In this document: positions 33,919 to 45,553 of the stretch, piece by piece
Layout of the letters: every line of letters begins with the position of its first letter
Numbering within the stretch: position 1 is the first letter of the stretch
DNA from: Dichetophora obliterata
Lineage: Eukaryota > Arthropoda > Insecta > Diptera > Sciomyzidae
Assembly: GCA_963920525.1 (NCBI GenBank)
Contig: OY986435.1
Coordinates: 295,983,817 to 296,047,816, forward strand
Reading direction: 5' to 3'
DNA length: 64,000 bases
Notes under the pieces: generated by a model
Database searches by the model: none
Seen by the model: the letters and a program-made list of their open reading frames with translations, nothing else
Told to the model about the DNA's origin: nothing
Translations under genes and position numbers: made by a program

Positions 33919-34543
33919 AAAAGTTTGGGGTGATTACGATTTCCGTGGCCCCTCGATTTGAGTATGCAGTTTTGAAGTACTCTTTGAGAAAATAAGATTC
34001 GCCGAAGGATTTATTGATATATCGATTAGTTATCAATGTATCGATTTTTCAAAAAAAAAGTTTACTCAACGGAACCAATACATAAATTCGGTTATATCTT
34101 TGCTAATATATGTCCGATCTGAATGATTAAGGTGTCATTCGAAGGATTTTTAAAATGTTTTTAATACACAATTATTTGTTTTTTTAATGATACCGAAACT
34201 ATCCCGTTTATAAAAAAAAGTGGCTCTGCCTTTTACAAATTGCACAATTTTTTATTTTTTTTAAATGATCCCGTTTATAAAAAAAGTGGCTGTGCCTTTT
34301 ACAAATTGCACAATTATTTGCTTTTTTGTAATGATACCCAAACTATCCCGATCGGTCAAATATTAGCAAGAATATAGTCGAATTTACATTAAGACTTCTT
34401 TTAGTAAAAATTTTTTTGAAAAATCGATAACTAATCGATATATGAATAAATCCTTCGGTGAATCTTATTTTCTCAATGAGCTCTTCAAAACTGCATATTC
34501 AGATCTTGGGCCACGAAAATCGTAATCGTGCCAAAAATTTTGT
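33919..34543. mobile_element. Foldback MITE with 140-bp arms
   Basis: The arms 33919-34060 and 34408-34543 pair through GATTACGATTTCCGTGGCCC, TATGCAGTTTTGAAG, GAGAAAATAAGATTC and CGAAGGATTTATT. The last is followed by the palindromic ATCGATTAGTTATC. The 350-bp interior contains a 70-bp direct duplication (CCCGTTTATAAAAAAAGTGG at 34203 and 34267). It is non-coding. Confidence 0.8.
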
Positions 34544-36710
34544 CTTTTATAGAATAAACTTTTTGAATTAAAATTTAACGGTAAAAAAGTGGTTTTATAA
34601 CATTGATGCTCAAACGCGCACGAATATGCAGATAAGCTTTTGTGCTTTCACACCAGAGAACAGCTTGAGTGCATTCAAATGGCGTTTCGATTGTCTCGTC
34701 AATAAACGAGCACCGAATGTGCTTCCTGCATTTAAATTAATGCGCAAATGCATGTTACCAATCGCTGTTGATACGAATGCCTAGAGTGTGAGCGCTAGCG
34801 ATTACGAACATCTGCGAGACAAGAATGGCAAACAAGGCAAGACATGGGGAACAATCCCCAAAAAGCAAGGAAAATCCATGCTTTTATGCTCATTCGCACA
34901 AAGGAAAAATATTAGTTGCAGTGTTGCATTTTTTTATTCTGCGAATGTTGTTACCAGACACAAAAAATTGCAATATTATAAAATAAGATTTTAATTAGAG
35001 TTATTATCGCACAAGTTGGCGAAAAAATGTGTCAACAATCAACTTTTATGCTAATTCGACTGCGAGGTGGATAGCAGGAATTGAATACGATTAATGTAAT
35101 AATTACTTTTATTAATATAGCCAATGGTACACAAAAATTTGTTTGAAGCCATAACCTTTGATTGGAAAGAGATATTGGGGTTATTTTTTCATGTAAATTA
35201 TTTTTGAGACATTAAATATAAAAACATCATTTTGGTAAAACTAAATTTCGCCCAAAAAAATCATTGGGCAAAAAAAAAAAAAGACAAAAACAGTTAAACA
35301 ATTTTTGGGCAAAACTGGACGATTTTTTGCAAAAGAATACTATGTCATATAAAAGGTAGTCAGGAATTTTATATAATAGTACAGATGATTCCCCAAATAT
35401 TTCGGCTGTAGCGATAGCCATCCATGAGCTGGAATGGTTTAAAATCACCTCTAAAAATCATGTTTTTTGTAAAAATATTGGCTGGTGTGGTATTTTAAAA
35501 AATATAAATGAACAGACATAATAGTTATGAAAAAGTTCTTCCAATCAGCATCAGCAAATGTTAAATTTTTGCATTCGGATTAATGAAAACGCTATTTTTC
35601 GTGTATTTATTAGTTATTTAATTACTTATTAGTTATTTTTAATTACATACAAACAATATAATTATTTCAAATGCTGTTCTCACTTTTAAGATATCGACGG
35701 AAAGGTTTTGAGTGGCTGCAATTTATTGATTGATTCCTGGTTAGAATTCCGTATATAAATTAAAAAGTAAGCACATACTAAAAAATATTGTAAGAAATTA
35801 AAAAACAAAATACAACTTATTAAGATATTTTAATTTTAAAAGTTTTGTATAAATCACATGAATTAAATTGTGAGCTTTAGGTCAAGTAAGTTTTGTTTTA
35901 ATATTTTAAAATAAAATATATCAAAAATATGTATAAAAAAAGCATTATCTTTTATCCGATTTCATATATTTCAATTGTTGATGCAGATAGGAAGAGTTTT
36001 TTCCGCCATAAAATTTCTGGCAGTTTATTCCTTAAAACTATTACACAAACCAATATTTTGACAAAAAAGTTATTTTTAGAGGCTATTTCATACCATTCCA
36101 TCACACGAATGGCTATCACTAGAATCGAAATATTTGAGGAATCTTCATAAATGCTATTGGATTATTTTAAGGAACTGACACAAACAACTTAACTTTCAGC
36201 CTTTAATATTCATCGCACAAAGATAAAATATATAATAAAATATAATGAGTTATGTGGCGAATGAAACGAATATTTTACTAAATATTCTTATAAAATATTT
36301 AATATAATTTTTTTTTACAAGATATTTATATTGTATATAAAATGTTGTTTTATTATTTCTTATTATGTACTAAAAAATATTTTTATTATAGAAACAATAA
36401 AACAGTTGCATATCATAGAAAAAATATATTAATAGCCAAGGCTCGTACTTTGATGACCTAAAAACTGACATAAATGACACAAAAAACGCAAACTATTACA
36501 TAAAAAATTAAGAAAAACAAGCCTTAAAAATAAAACATTACTAAACATGTATTGCTGTAAGAAACTTAAGTAAGTTTGCAGAATAAAGTTTCTATTAGTT
36601 TTAGGATGGTGATGTGAAAAATCTGACTAAACTAACGTGTACGTGTGATTTCACAAGTAGCGTGGATTACACCTAGTAGCAATACATTCAAAATTATTCT
36701 TAGCATAGAA
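34544..36710. other. Intergenic, no gene recognised
   Basis: 34620-34860 is less AT-rich than its surroundings, but its longest frame has no ATG and no recognisable product. ATGAAATAGCCATTC-type text at 35400 and 36090 suggests an inverted repeat pair (ATTCCCAAATATTTCGGCTG against its partner near 36125), about 0.75 kb apart, with GGTGATTTTAAACCATTCCA-like text beside it. Confidence 0.35.
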
Positions 36711-36980
36711 TAACAGCCCTATTCTGGCAAATTAACAAATTGTTAACCAGTATTTTGAATATTTCTATGTGTTTGTTGTAATTTTTTTGTTTCAAAACAA
36801 AATTTGAAGCTCAAAAATAAAAAATTTTGATAAAAATTGTCAACTGCTTTTCAGTTATTGACAATTTCATTAACAAATTTTGTTTTTTGAGCTTTGAATT
36901 TTGTATCGAAAACAACAAACACATAGAAATATTCAAAATACTGCTTAACAATTTGTTAATTTGCCAGAATAGGGCTGTAA
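36711..36980. mobile_element. Palindromic MITE with exact TAA duplication
   Basis: The 264-bp element (36714-36977) begins CAGCCCTATTCTGGCAAATT and ends in the inverse, with about 65 bp of each arm pairing. TAA flanks both sides exactly. A partial relative starts at 55118, and a distinct element with the same CAGCCCTATT start lies at 61117. Confidence 0.9.
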
Positions 36981-39900
36981 GTGAATGAAATTAATAACTA
37001 AAAAAAAAGGTTAAACTAATTTCGAATTTAAAAATTTTTAAGATTTATACACTTGAGTCGTTATAATTGTGAGTTTCATTTACGGATGTTTTTTAAGGTT
37101 ATTAATCAAGGATTAAGCAAACTCTTTTTATATTAAACTAATTTTTGTTTTCAATTTTACTGTATCTACTATTAAACATAACCGATTTTAATTTAAATGT
37201 AACATAATTTTAAATTGTCCATATTCGCCGCTTTTGATAAATATCACAGACATCTATAATTTTGATCAAATCATATTCTACGCCTTTCTTGGACTTTTCT
37301 AAACATATTCTGGCATCAAGTTCTTGTAGAAATTTCGCAGTTCTTACACCCGAAATTAGAGGTATTTAATTAAATGAATCAAAATTAAAGACTAAAGTGT
37401 TTTTATCAGTTCGACTACACAACATAACCTGAAATTTTAGCCATTCTTTGACAAGTTAACAGTTGTACAAAAATTTTTTTTTTTATTAATAAATACCTGC
37501 TTGTTTTAAAAAACTCCATACATTTGGGTTGAATACTCATTTTTCTGGGCTTTTTCTATAAAATTGTTTAATAAATCTTTGCAGCACACGTCGCTTCTTT
37601 ACAACAGTTGTCAGAAGGATCTTATTCTAACTTTCACAACTTAGCTCAGCTCGTGACATTTGCTAAACCTGCACTTTCTTACATTTACAAAAAAAAGGAG
37701 TTTTGGTAACGCTTGTCTTGAAGGGATAAAGAATGTTCTTTGAAAGCAAAACATTGTTGTTATTTTACCGACAAACTTTCAATAATAGTTTGTTTACTAA
37801 TTTACGTCGCTTTCAAGATTAACTTTCATGCAAATTTTAGCTCAGCTTACTTTAAAAATTTACTGTCATAAAACTTGCTACTGGCAATACTGATTGCTTC
37901 ACAGTAGATAAAAGAAAACAATAAACTAAAAGAAACAAACAGCACAAAGAAGAACGCGCTGCTAGAGAAGGTCAGAGAATTATGGAAACAACAAAAATTC
38001 ATGCAGCAGCTGACACTCGAGCTTTAAGCGAAGCATCCGAATGGTCTCGTAGTCTGGAGGCTGCCTTTGCATCAATTCGCAATCGTGACAAAGTGTGCTT
38101 TGCAGCAATCGGTGTTTACGAACTCGAGCGGTATATATGCATTTTTTTCTTGTGTGCGATTACGGCTGACGACGATTGTTACTCGAGTGGCAAAAACTGA
38201 CGAATGGTCTCATGCAAATCTCTGTTTCACACGTATATAAAGCTCATGCGTCACTTAGTTCCTTTAATGCACGAAAAAAAAATTATGCATGAACTAAAAA
38301 CTATGTTGTTAATTAGGACAATAAATATATTTTTCGTGTAGGTAATTTTATTAGAAATGATTTCTGCTTATGATCAAGTAAAATATTTTTGTATAATGAA
38401 TGCTTTTAATGAATCGCAATGCTTGCTTTGCTACATATCATTAGTTTACACAAGAAAACAAATTAGATTATAAATTTATTAAATTTAACTAAATAATATT
38501 CATCAAACAACAACAAAACAATAAAAATTAGCGCCCAATTGAACACACTTAATAGTTTTGATCTATTCAAGCCTAAACTATTAAAGAGTTTCACTTGTAT
38601 TTAATAAGAAATTTAAACATCGAAGAACTGTGCAACAAAATGCTTAAACAACTGATTTCTCTCAGTGAAGAAGCTTAAAGCTCTGTAACACAGACGCAAA
38701 AATTTCTTTGGTGTAGAATGAGCAAACTGTTTTATATATACATTTTATTCCCACAAACATCTTAAATTTTTCAAAATTTTCATATTAACTATTGTAAATA
38801 TATTTTATGACAGACAATATCATTGAAATACATTTTCTTTACTTTTTTTTCAAAACTTAAAAATTAATTTTTTTTTGCGAAAAATCTGAAAAAATATACC
38901 CCAAAATTTAAATGATAGGTTTATAAGTAAATAGCTCTTTTAATATCTAATGGATTTCCTGCATTTAAATTTTAAATAATACTTTATTATATTTAGATTG
39001 AAAAATGTCTTATAATTTGCGTTTCACTAAATTAACGTACAGATATTTTTCTTTCTTAAATAAGCTTAAAAATTATTAAATTTTCCTAAAAACCAGTACT
39101 AAATCAAATTTTTTATAATTTTTTTTTGTAATAAAAACTTACGTCTATAGCGTTCTTAAATGTGACATTAGAAATTGTGTGCCAAAGTACATACATTTTA
39201 CACAAAATACTAATAAAAATGCTACAATATTCATTGCAAGCAAAGGTTTTTCTTTAAAAAAAACGACATTTGAAGCTAATTTTGGATTTTTTTGTAGGCT
39301 TGTGTGAAAAAATTTCTTGTTTTTTAAATCAAAATTATGTACATATCTTGAAAAGTATGGAAGTTCTTCATACAACAAATATTTAATACAAAATCGTTTC
39401 ATATGAAAACAAAATGACCTTTCAAGGTAATTCAAAAATTTTTTTGTGTAAATAATGGAAAAAATTCTATTCTTTTGACACCAAAAACGTTGGCATATTC
39501 ATAAAACTGTGGAATTTTTTAGTACAATGCATTTTTTGACATAATTTTATTGCCTCAGAGTGAAAAAAAAAACAATCTGAAATTGAAAGTTTAGACGTTT
39601 GATGTAAATATCTCCATTGTTTTTGAATATATTTCATTGATCTCTTTTTTCCTAAAAGCTTAATAAAATGACTTGAGAAAAACTATTTCAAGTTAGCTTA
39701 GCATTTGAATTTTTAAATTTTTTCAGAAAAAGTCCAAAATATTAATTTTTCACTTAAAAAATAGACCAAAAGTGGTTTTTGTTGTAAAATTAGTATAAAC
39801 TCAAAACCGCATTTTGAACCACCTATCTTTTGTCACTTCATTCATTAACAAAAATTTCCTCTTTTTTACATTTAAAATAATTAACTGTTTTTGTCATCAA

Positions 39901-41665
39901 TTATTTCAGCAACATTAAGTTTTTTAAAAAATGTTGGTTGTATATTTTTTAAAATATAAAAATGCTTTCAAAATAATTTAAGAGAAAAAAGTTATCGAAA
40001 TATCTCTTACCACTCAAAAATTATAACTGAAAAGGCATTTTTTCATACATTTGCTTATCTGTATCTATAAAACTCATTTTCTGTTTGTTTGTTTGTTTGT
40101 TTTTTTGTAAAAAGTTCAGAAAATCTATTTAAATGATATTGTGTATCATAAAATATATTTACAATTGTTAATATGCAGGTATTAAAAAAAATTAAGCTGT
40201 GTTGTGGGAATAAAATGTGCATATAAAATCACTTTTATATGACAACCCTATAAAATATTAACATTTACCATTAAATTTTAATACAAAAAGTTTATTCTAA
40301 AAAAAAACAAAATTTTTGATATCCATATTTATCCATACACTTTATTTAAAATAATAATAACATTTTAATAATCAATATTAGCACAATTGTACATTTTTTA
40401 AAAAATTAATTTTTAATTAAAAACTTTAAATTATAAAAAAAGGTAACCAACTAAATTACATAAGGATTCACATACACAAGTATGGCAAAGAAACGGTTAC
40501 GTTATCAATACAATATAAGTAAAAATATGATAAAATCACCAACAACAACAGCAACAACAAAATCAACAAAAAATGTTTTATAATATACACCAAACGATGT
40601 GAAATTTCGGTACATTTCATTTGATGCCTAATTTGTGAATGTTTCAAGAATGTAAAATTCAAGTTATTGCGAAATTACGTAATTTTTGCAAATTTTCGAA
40701 CGCCATTTTGAAAGCCTTAACCTTGAATATAGCCGATATAAAAAAATACGTCAACCTTAGAATGTTGTCTTTTATCACATATCCAAAGTTCATTAAAATC
40801 AGAGAGTGGCACGTGGAGATCTTTCCTTGTTAGTAAAATAGCAAACGTTTATATTGTTCAAGGACACGATAGTTAAATAATGTCGATGAAAACTTCACAT
40901 CGGATAGCTTAATTTTTAGCAAGACAAGGCAAGTTTCAGCCTTTTATTTAATGATGATAGGTTAAGGCCCAGTTAAAAAATAAAAGAATCTGTATGCCTC
41001 TGCTATTAAAACAGTGTTTCCAGTAAATCATTCTAAAAGTTTTCATAAGTTTGTCGCAGGTCACTTCTTTGTCTTTGAGATGGTCATAAATGATCATTCA
41101 TAAGTTGGATATCAATGCTGTACGCGTACCTTTCGGTGGCTACCGGTACATTTAGCAAACTAGTTTAACCAACTTTTTGCATGCATTTCAAGTGCAATAA
41201 AACTCTTTTGTAAAACACAAAAGAGCTGCGAGGGCCCGAGAAATATTAGTTTTATTGGGAAATTCCTAGCACTAAACTAATAACCTTTATCGGCGCAGGA
41301 TGAGATACTTTTTGTAGACTGTGGTCAGCTTGGTTTTCCCTATTAAATATAGGTAATTATCTTGGCTCATGCGTTTTTTCATATAAGTGTTGTATGCTAT
41401 AAATTTAGTACCTGAAATGCGAGTGCTAAGGGAAGTAATAAAGTAATTAACGGTGCGCCTGACCGATTGCAACATATTCATTCATGAATTTTCCTTATTT
41501 ACATCTTAGTCTAGGCAGAGAAAAGGTGATTTGCAAAGATAACACAAATCTTCTGCAAAAATCTTTTGATGAAAAGACTTGGTTTTTCTTAAAATTATAA
41601 AATACTCGAAAAAGGCGCTCTTGATATTAATATTGGAATATTGCTCACGCTCAGTGCCAACTTTT
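36981..41665. other. Long AT-rich intergenic interval
   Basis: No gene is supportable. At 37982-38200 an ATG-started 72-codon frame lies in a less AT-rich patch, followed by TATATAAAG at 38234. It has no recognisable domain and could equally be part of an old promoter or LTR. TCTATAAAACTCATTTTCTG followed by four GTTT units near 40070 resembles the start of some Helitron-like repeats. A 64-codon ATG frame on the minus strand at 41287-41481 is also unrecognised. Confidence 0.4.
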
Positions 41666-41701
<36 letters not shown>

Positions 41702-41703
41702 GC

Positions 41704-41761
<58 letters not shown>

Positions 41762-41766
41762 CAACA
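41666..41766. repeat. (CAA)n microsatellite, about 100 bp
   Basis: More than thirty CAA units occur with one GCA interruption at about 41701. The poly-threonine frame across it is not a gene. Confidence 0.95.
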
Positions 41767-43164
41767 ATTTAAAAATTATTTAATTAAAAGAAATAAAAAT
41801 CAATTTAAGGAAAATAAAGGCAGGGCTTATTGCAAGAAAATGATATGCTACATAAATAATATTTTTAAATAATATACTAAAAATTTTAGAAAAAATTTAT
41901 TTTTGTATGAAACATGGAATTGTACAAGAAAATTCGTACAAATGGGTCTTGAATTGAGCAGAGACGAAATTTTTTTGATAGCTGTTGGTAAATCATTTAG
42001 TTATGTATCGAGCTTCAAAAAAATGGATTTTTTGATCATGTGACTCAGTGACGTAGCTAGGATTTGCCAAAGAGGAGCACTAGATATAATTTAAAATTAT
42101 GTTTAAAAATAAATACATATTTTATTTAAGCGTTTTTAACGCTTGTGCGCTCCTGGCGAACAGTAAAAAAGTTAATATTTAAATATGCAATTAATTGATA
42201 TTGCTTTAAACCACAAAGTCAAGCCGCCTTGGCTTTTTCGATTGCTCCTTAGAGGAACCTTTCAAAAATGGTCTTTCTTGAATTCCGAAGGGGCGTTGAC
42301 CGACGCTTCATATTTGTCCCAAGCATTGGAGCACCGTTGAATTAAGCCTTCGCGGCAGGGGTCAACGTTAAAAACATAGTGGCTTTCTGCTCCTTGAGTA
42401 CCTTATCGTTATCAATGAGCATATTCTGTAAAGTTTGGTGCATTGCAAGCGAAGCCAGTACGTTAAGGGAGATAAACACTGTGATTTCGTTAAAATAATC
42501 GCATTTTCACGATTTTTAAGATCGGACTGTATAAAACATGTAACAAGGTGAAGTTTTGACAGGTGCAAGTAGATCAAGTAGTAGAAGTTTTGACAGGTGC
42601 AAGGGAAAGTGCAAGTAGATCAAAAATTGTGCATCGCAACCACTCATAGATGGCATTCCTTCGGGCAGTGCACGCCATGGAAGAGTTTACGGCCGTGTAG
42701 CTGCGGGTAGTAGGTGTCATCTGAAATAAAAAAATCCAAATTTTTGCTTAAAGTAAATACTTGGATAAAAATCTTGTATTAAATTTTAAACTTTTGTGGA
42801 TTACATATAGGACAACACCAAAAAAAGATTACTTTTTAATTCAAGGAAAAGTTTAAAATTTTTCAATCAAAGAAAGATTAGTTTTCAATCCGCAAAAAGT
42901 TTAAAAAAAGCAATATAAATATCAACTTCAAATAAAAAACTTTTCTGACCAGCTCATGATTTGATAACACGTCCTCTGTTGTGCCGGTCCAACGCCTAAG
43001 CTTAAAGCTAAATTAAGCTTATTTTACATTATAACGAATGCAAATAAGCTTGCAGTTAATAAGCAAGCGAGCAGAAACATGGGTAAGATTAAAGCTAAAT
43101 TAAAGTAAAATAAAAAAATATTCTGACCAGTTCGTGATTTGAACACACGTCATGCTATTTTCAT
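41767..43164. other. Intergenic with a decayed coding patch on the minus strand
   Basis: About 42200-42480 on the minus strand reads FISLNVLASLAMHQTLQNML and, after a frame change, SNAWDKYEASVNAPSEFKK with stops. It has codon-like composition but I do not recognise it. The rest is AT-rich. GTTTTGACAGGTGCAAG is repeated at 42552 and 42586. Confidence 0.35.
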
Positions 43165-43271
43165 GCTAAAAATTTAGAGACTGAACGAGCTTTTAACCAT
43201 GATTCAATTACTAAAGGTTGTCCATTCATTTGACGTTTACTCACAAGAATGAATATATACACCCGTAAAAT
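43165..43271 (+). repeat. Left terminal inverted repeat interrupted by the LINE
   Basis: Text such as CATGATTCAATTACTAAAGG, TTGTCCATTCATTTGAC and ACACCCGTAAA matches 49382-49490 in inverted orientation. The match stops at about 43271, where LINE sequence begins. I infer that the LINE inserted inside an element bounded by this repeat. Confidence 0.65.
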
Positions 43272-43303
43272 TGAAGAGGAGAGCAAACGGCTCTTGTGTG
43301 GGA

Positions 43304-45553
43304 ATGACTAAAAGAAGTTTAAACTACTTTCAAGAATACACATCACATTTTAAATTCTTCTGTGATGAGTGCATGGATCTATCACTATCCCATGTTATGC
43401 TCGCCATAAAATATCTTAGTGACTCCTTGAACGTGATGCATTCGGCTAATAAGCAAGTCATCAGTAAAATACCAAATTTTGAAATAATGACTCACGTATC
43501 CGATGATCTTGCAAGGGTAGAGTCCATCTGCAAAGCAAATAACTCGGATATCTCAAATGTTTCTAAAAACTTGAGAATTCTAACAGATTTAGTCAAAGAT
43601 AGCGAAAAAAATTTTATTTGGAAAACGGCCATAAGCGAGCTTAATATAGAAGTAAAAAAAAGCCTCGACGTTTTAAAAAACGATAATACAGCCAAAAATA
43701 TACTGAGCATGTTAACATCTTTGCGCTATGATGTGGATATCGCACTTCAGTCAGGCAAACCCCAACCATCACCTCCGCAATCTGATCCAATGCTGGAAAT
43801 ATTACATCAAAAAATAAGTGATATCAGTGATGATCTTGAAGTGTTTCGAGTGACGCTTGCAGATGTAGTGGATGAAATAAGATCTGCACCCAATAGAGCT
43901 GAAATAAGTTATCCACAAGCCTCTCATCATAACTCTTCCTCTATTTTCGAGGAAATAATGGAAGCATCTATTCGTTTGCCACAGGTCACCTCTTTACCAG
44001 CTAATCTGAATTCTTTAACTGCCTATGACACTACGGAACATATAACACCGATTGCTACTCCTCAAAATATTGCAATGAATCCACCCCAAATCGGATCTCC
44101 ACCATCAACAGTACCCACAATAGCTCATTCTATTCGTTCATCAACAATTTCTCCAAAACAAAACAAAAATACCAATAACTCACAACCTGGATCTCCCTCT
44201 GCCACTTCACCTCGTGACTCACCACCAATTGCAGTCCCTCGTAACAACTTAATCCATAAGTTTGGAACGTCATGGACTTCAACTCAATGGCAGAATAGAA
44301 TAAAGAAACTCCATGATTCTAATGAAATTGACAAGACCACTCTGTTCATTAAGGGCCCATCAGTTAAAACAACTATATCCTGGATGAGCACTTACTTTCG
44401 TAATAAATTTGGCATATCTATTACAAACTGTTCAAAGATATCCAATAAAGCAAAAAAATTCTGCAGTTTCAAACTAAACATCCCAAGTCAATATGCGTGG
44501 ATGTTCTTGAACAACAGCGGTGAGAGACACGGCGAATGGTTAATAACCGAATGGACGAATAAGCCTGGGAAAAAGTCTAAAACATCAAGATCTTTACAAA
44601 GTTCTGGCAGTTCAAGAATCGAATCTTCTGAAAGGAATCCTAACATTAACAAGAATCCATTATCTAAAAGTAATTATAGTTCTTGCTCTAACTCTTTTAC
44701 ATATATAAATTCCCGTCCTAATTCTAAATCTAAGTTAAATTCTTATTCTAATTCTAATCATAATTCTAAGAATCCTCTATATAAAAGAAATGTAAACCTA
44801 CCTGTTCTTGAATCCAAACCTTATTCATCAAACAAGTTTGTGCAACCTAAGTCCCACCATAATTCAGATTCTAATTGGAATCTGAAAACTAGCATTTTCC
44901 CCATATTTTCTCCCATAATTAACCAGAATACGGCTTCATCTTATAATAAAATGATTACTGGAAGCAATCTAGCACCTAAACCGCCAACTTATCAAACACG
45001 TAAACGGGTTTCATTTAATCTTAACAATAATGAAACCAATTGTGAGAAATATCCAAATTTTATCCATTCTCATACTCTTAATCCTTCACCACCAACCGGA
45101 AGTGGTTTACCAAAACCATCTTCTGTTTCAAATGAGCTTTGCAATCAACCTGGTAGTCCTACGTCATTTTTAGACCCCCTACTTCCTCCAAAAGTGAAAT
45201 TGACACTAAACTCTTGCGAAGGCACTGAGAGCAGATATGCCCTTTCTCGCCTCAGGGAGAACAACGTTTATAACAATGTTCGCCTGTATCTCGCTTATAT
45301 GTATAAAGCCCCTGATTCAACATGCATTGAAGGCAAGACCAAAACTAATCTTAGAGTACTAATTCAGCAAGAAGGTCTTCCTACCGGTGTTGAAGACTTG
45401 CGTAATTTATTTGTCCGCTTTCACGAGCACCTCGGTGTAACGGTTGATCAAGTCAAGGTGGATCTGGAAACCTATGGCGCTCATGTCAGAGCTAAACATG
45501 TTTCTCTTCTTCAAAAATCTCGTAAAGAGCAACAGCAATATTATCGTTCCTAA
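43304..45553 (+). CDS. LINE ORF1 protein, N-terminally truncated
   Basis: From the first ATG the frame has 749 codons; coding text extends a little upstream to about 43272 without an ATG. The junction reads NGSCVGMTK and then FKFFCDECMD about 20 residues later, like the second half of a PHD-type zinc finger. The first Cys ligands are therefore likely lost by truncation. Next come a helical region (about 60-150), Pro-rich stretches (about 160-310, PPQSDP and SPPS), a conserved block near 320-420 (FGTSWTSTQWQNRIKKLHDS to HGEWLITEWTNK), a long Ser/Asn-rich linker and a C-terminal helical block (SRYALSRLRENNVYNN). ORF1 products bind RNA and chaperone the element's RNP. No CCHC knuckle is present. 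Upstream in-frame TGA lies at 43250, in flanking DNA. Confidence 0.8.
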   Translation: MTKRSLNYFQEYTSHFKFFCDECMDLSLSHVMLAIKYLSDSLNVMHSANKQVISKIPNFEIMTHVSDDLARVESICKANNSDISNVSKNLRILTDLVKDSEKNFIWKTAISELNIEVKKSLDVLKNDNTAKNILSMLTSLRYDVDIALQSGKPQPSPPQSDPMLEILHQKISDISDDLEVFRVTLADVVDEIRSAPNRAEISYPQASHHNSSSIFEEIMEASIRLPQVTSLPANLNSLTAYDTTEHITPIATPQNIAMNPPQIGSPPSTVPTIAHSIRSSTISPKQNKNTNNSQPGSPSATSPRDSPPIAVPRNNLIHKFGTSWTSTQWQNRIKKLHDSNEIDKTTLFIKGPSVKTTISWMSTYFRNKFGISITNCSKISNKAKKFCSFKLNIPSQYAWMFLNNSGERHGEWLITEWTNKPGKKSKTSRSLQSSGSSRIESSERNPNINKNPLSKSNYSSCSNSFTYINSRPNSKSKLNSYSNSNHNSKNPLYKRNVNLPVLESKPYSSNKFVQPKSHHNSDSNWNLKTSIFPIFSPIINQNTASSYNKMITGSNLAPKPPTYQTRKRVSFNLNNNETNCEKYPNFIHSHTLNPSPPTGSGLPKPSSVSNELCNQPGSPTSFLDPLLPPKVKLTLNSCEGTESRYALSRLRENNVYNNVRLYLAYMYKAPDSTCIEGKTKTNLRVLIQQEGLPTGVEDLRNLFVRFHEHLGVTVDQVKVDLETYGAHVRAKHVSLLQKSRKEQQQYYRS

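Noticed and set aside
37982..38240. A 72-codon ATG frame followed by a TATA-like box
   Set aside because: There is no recognisable domain, no splice context and no homologue I can name; the TATA-like sequence lies downstream of the frame.
41579..41872. 97-codon frame with a long poly-threonine tract
   Set aside because: It is the translation of the (CAA)n microsatellite with no start context or recognisable flanks.
43271..43303. ORF1 of the LINE starting at TTG 43271
   Set aside because: TTG is not a likely start in an insect nuclear gene. The upstream codons are better explained as the remainder of a truncated PHD-like motif.
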